Notes under the pieces: model-generated
Told to the model about the DNA's origin: nothing
Seen by the model: only the letters and a program-made list of their open reading frames with translations
The model's database searches: none
Source of the DNA: an uncultured Tateyamaria sp.
GTDB taxonomy: Bacteria > Pseudomonadota > Alphaproteobacteria > Rhodobacterales > Rhodobacteraceae
Assembly: GCF_947497045.1 (NCBI RefSeq)
Contig: NZ_CANMEU010000013.1
Span: 36,776 to 100,775 of the forward strand
DNA length: 64,000 nucleotides
Direction: 5' to 3'
Made by a program: the position numbers and the translations under genes
In this document: piece by piece, positions 62,009-64,000 of the stretch
Layout: every line of letters begins with the position of its first letter
How positions within the stretch are numbered: position 1 is the first letter of the stretch

Positions 62009-62421
62009 AGCGTGCCAAGCGCCCGCACGATTTCCGCAACCCGCGCCGCTGGTGTTGCCGCGTCCAGACGGATGACAACATCACCGGACACGATCTCAAC
62101 CGATGACATCACGGATTCCGGTGGTTCGGGGGCCGGAGGTTCAAAAATCACTGGCGCAAATTCAGCACCCGCCAAATCAGGTACCAGCAACTTGCCATCC
62201 TTCGCCAACCGCCGCCATGACGACAAATGGTTCGGGCGAAGATCATGCCGCCGCGCAACCTCATTCACCGTCGCGCCCGGCACAAGCGTCTCCGCAACAA
62301 CCTGCCCCTTGTACTCATCCGACCAACGCCGCTTGCCAGATGGGCCAACCATGACCTCCATCCGGCAAATCTCCTCCATATGGTGCTCTATATGGCCTCC
62401 CAAATCCGCCTCCATTGCCAA
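62005..62421 (-). CDS. tnpA: IS66 accessory protein TnpA
   Basis: 138 residues with KRRWSDEYKGQVVAETL and VNEVARRHDLRPNHLSSWRRL, the HTH of the IS66 Orf1 group, and a C-terminal PAARVAEIVRALG. First gene of the element. Confidence 0.93.
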   Translation of the reverse strand: MAMEADLGGHIEHHMEEICRMEVMVGPSGKRRWSDEYKGQVVAETLVPGATVNEVARRHDLRPNHLSSWRRLAKDGKLLVPDLAGAEFAPVIFEPPAPEPPESVMSSVEIVSGDVVIRLDAATPAARVAEIVRALGTL

Positions 62422-62488
62422 ACTACTCTAAGCAACGGACTCGCAGATCACGCAATCATCAGGAAGATGGGGTCAAAGCAGCGCTTAC

Positions 62489-62496
62489 GGAACACT
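62489..62496. repeat. IS66 target-site duplication, right copy
   Basis: GGAACACT, the exact partner of 59410-59417. Confidence 0.92.
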
Positions 62497-62683
62497 GCCT
62501 GATTTCGTGAAAGGGATCAAAGAGCTCAGCTTGACTTCTGACGAGGCGAGGGGCTTGGCGGACATCCACAGAACCAAAGTGAAAGAAATCGAGAGCCTTA
62601 TGGTTTTGGTGGCAAAGAGGATCAAGGATCCGCACCCCTTTTGGTCATCTGTGCGACAAGCGCTGCGAGACCCGTTCAGTTGA
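62497..62683 (+). pseudogene. third CBASS-operon gene, 3' part beyond IS66
   Basis: Joined in frame after the duplicated GGAACACT, the sequence reads TLPDFVKGIKEL, LTSDEARGLADIHRTK, KEIESLMVLVAKRIKD and ends in RQALRDPFS with a TGA at 62681-62683. It has the helical, charged composition of a natural C-terminus. This segment has no start of its own and would be silent. Confidence 0.82.
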
Positions 62684-63123
62684 ATGGCGGTTCACGTACA
62701 TTGACCGCTACTCAATGATTGATTGCGAATGTCTGCAATACTGAATGCAATCGCAGCTACAAGCTAAGTTAGCGGATGGCGGCTTTGGGCCGTCCTCATC
62801 CGAGCCTTCAGCAAATACCGCTCAGATGCTGCGTCAGCCCCGACGGCAGCGAAGAGCCCACTTTGACCGATGCTGCGGAGCGCGTGAATGTTCTCTATCT
62901 GCGGCCGTTAATTCAAGGGTGTCTTTCGGTCTCATCGGGCTCATGGTTCTCTCCGAGGTCGGCGGTACCGCCTCATAATGGCGTCGGGGACTGGTGCCTC
63001 AAAATGGTCCGCTGCGAGGTCACCTAAGTTCAGGCGCATCGACATTCGACGGCGAGGTCATCCGGCCACCGTCCCGATGGGACGTCTGTACACCCGGACG
63101 GGCGTATTCGGTTGGTGGTTATC
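62684..63123. other. intergenic region after the CBASS operon
   Basis: About 440 bp with several short open frames on the plus strand (for example 62776-63027) but no family feature in any. GC-rich and probably non-coding, or IS debris before the IS110 gene. Confidence 0.45.
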
Positions 63124-63930
63124 TCATGCAGGCAGCTGCTCTTCGGTCCAAGCGAAGGTTGTGCCATCACGCCAGATGCGGATCATGATGACAGCCAGTT
63201 TTCGTGCCGTGGCAACGATGGCTTTCTTCATTCCCCTCCGCGCGACTAGCCGCATTGCCCATGCTTTGAGTGGTGAGAAGCGCGCGACACGTTGGATCAA
63301 GATGTTGGCCGCTTCATAAAGCAGTTTGCGCATGGCTCCGTCACCGCGTTTTGAGATGCGCCCTGACCAATCCGTTTCTCCAGATTGATATCTCCGCGGG
63401 GTTAGGCCCAAGTAAGCGCCCACATCCGTTGCTTTGCCGAACCGCCCCACATCATCAACTGTTGCGATGAAGCTGAGGCTGACAATTGGACCGACTCCGG
63501 GAATGCTGGTGAGACGCCGTGCTAAAGGTGAGTCCTTGGCGAGGCGCTGCACTCTTGCGTCGATCGCTGCGGTTTCAAGGCAGACGGTTTCATGCACGAC
63601 GATCAATGAGGCGAAGATCATCTCCAAGCTTGGAACGCCTTTGATGGCCAACCCAAGCTGATCGCGGAAGCTTTTTCGGCTGTAGCCCGCATTAACGGGA
63701 CCAAGCCGGACCCCATAGGCCTTCAGAAGACCCCGGACTTGCCCTTCGATATCCATCCGGATGCGGATCAATCGCTCCCGCGCTGACAGTATCAGGCGCA
63801 ACTGATCGCTCGCCTCACTCTTCACATGCACTTCACCATACCACCCTGTGCGAGCCAGTTGGGCCAAACCGACGGCGTCTGATTTGTCAGACTTGTTCAT
63901 CCGCGCTGACAGCACTTTGTGAGCTGTCCG
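63124..63930 (-). pseudogene. IS110-family transposase lacking its N-terminal domain
   Basis: From HKVLSARMNKSDKSDAVGL onward it matches IS110 enzymes: QLRLILSARERLIR, an IS116/IS110 helix-hairpin-helix block LTSIPGVGPIVSLSF, RFGKATDVGAYLGLTPRRYQSG with the catalytic-type Ser region, and a good C-terminus with LYEAANILI. The N-terminal RuvC-like part (about 85 residues, with the DEDD acids) is missing. At about 63930 an in-frame stop is met and the upstream 70 bp is unrelated, so the gene is truncated. Confidence 0.85.
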
Positions 63931-64000
63931 TCATCAAATGGTTTGAGACAGATGGCGGTTTGACTTTGAGGAGTCGTCGCTCATCTGGGCTTAGTTAAGC

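Larger units (their letters stand above)
59418..62488 (-). mobile_element. IS66-family insertion sequence with passenger gene
   Basis: 3,071 bp. The ends read GTAAGCG inward (59418 and 62488). The 8-bp sequence GGAACACT flanks it on both sides (59410-59417 and 62489-62496), as expected for IS66. It carries tnpA, tnpB, tnpC and a pRiA4b ORF-3-like passenger. The ends and duplication are undecayed, so the insertion is recent. Confidence 0.96.

Noticed and set aside
62745..63027. short plus-strand frames after the CBASS operon
   Set aside because: They overlap each other, have no domain pattern and poor ribosome sites.
63270..63661. short plus-strand frames over the IS110 gene
   Set aside because: They are antisense to the transposase.
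1..64000. CRISPR array, tRNA, rRNA or relaxase/oriT
   Set aside because: No regularly spaced direct repeats, tRNA cloverleaf or relaxase motif were recognised on either strand.

Overview
The window reads as part of a large mosaic plasmid from an alphaproteobacterium, most likely a marine Rhodobacterales (Roseobacter group). The reasons are a repABC replication and partition operon (45.8-49.6 kb) with its antisense RNA and twin partition palindromes, a VirB-type secretion operon, TRAP and polar amino-acid uptake operons, and many Roseobacter-style insertion sequences. No rRNA, tRNA, CRISPR array, relaxase or oriT was recognised.

Layout. 1-7.4 kb (minus strand): a virB operon in the order small gene, virB1, virB2, virB3, virB4, lipoprotein, VirB5-like transglycosylase, virB5, virB8, virB9 (cut by the window edge). 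No virB6 lies between virB5 and virB8. 7.6-9.5 kb: a small exported protein, a scar joining an ISNCY transposase fragment to a GMC oxidoreductase fragment, and an intact IS30 element. 9.7-22.5 kb: a catabolic island on the minus strand. It holds a TRAP transporter, a GntR regulator, a fold-III PLP enzyme, an Asp-nucleophile hydrolase, a DUF1445 protein, a RidA protein, a DUF4392 protein, malate synthase G, a GlcG/HbpS protein, a DapA-family lyase and a class V aminotransferase. DUF1445 and DUF4392 are the two halves of the fused eukaryotic D-glutamate cyclase. A near-identical 20-bp motif lies before both the TRAP operon and the PLP-enzyme gene and is a candidate GntR operator. 22.8-27 kb: a truncated second copy of virB4-lipoprotein-transglycosylase in the opposite orientation, then transporter and acetyltransferase debris around an intact LysE gene. 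27-32.4 kb: EamA exporter, MocR regulator, flavin-binding protein, GNAT, a creatininase gene with one in-frame stop, and an MFS gene cut by an IS30 remnant. 32.7-38.4 kb: an arginine/citrulline/ornithine-type module (CtlX hydrolase, ornithine cyclodeaminase, Lrp regulator, ABC importer). 38.8-43 kb: gene debris (IS110, tryptophanase, aldo/keto reductase, galE) with an intact IS3 element and a complete lactonase-like amidohydrolase. 43-45.8 kb: two plasmid hypotheticals and repeat-rich non-coding DNA.

45.8-64 kb is replication, maintenance and defence. After repABC come an ankyrin protein, an unknown protein, a leucine-rich-repeat/zinc-ribbon protein, a tyrosine recombinase, DUF1403 and ScpB-like proteins, an AbiE toxin-antitoxin pair, an orphan DUF6088 antitoxin, and a CBASS-like operon: a CD-NTase with an AGS-C sensor, a two-helix SLATT effector, and a third membrane-anchored protein I do not recognise. 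That third gene is split by an IS66 element with a perfect 8-bp target duplication, so its original sequence (about 267 codons) can be rebuilt exactly. A CIRCE-like inverted repeat lies upstream of the operon. An N-terminally truncated IS110 transposase closes the window.

The best candidates for something undescribed are the three-gene CBASS-like operon with its heat-shock-like operator, and the island that joins a split D-glutamate cyclase to glyoxylate-producing and glyoxylate-consuming enzyme families under one predicted regulator.
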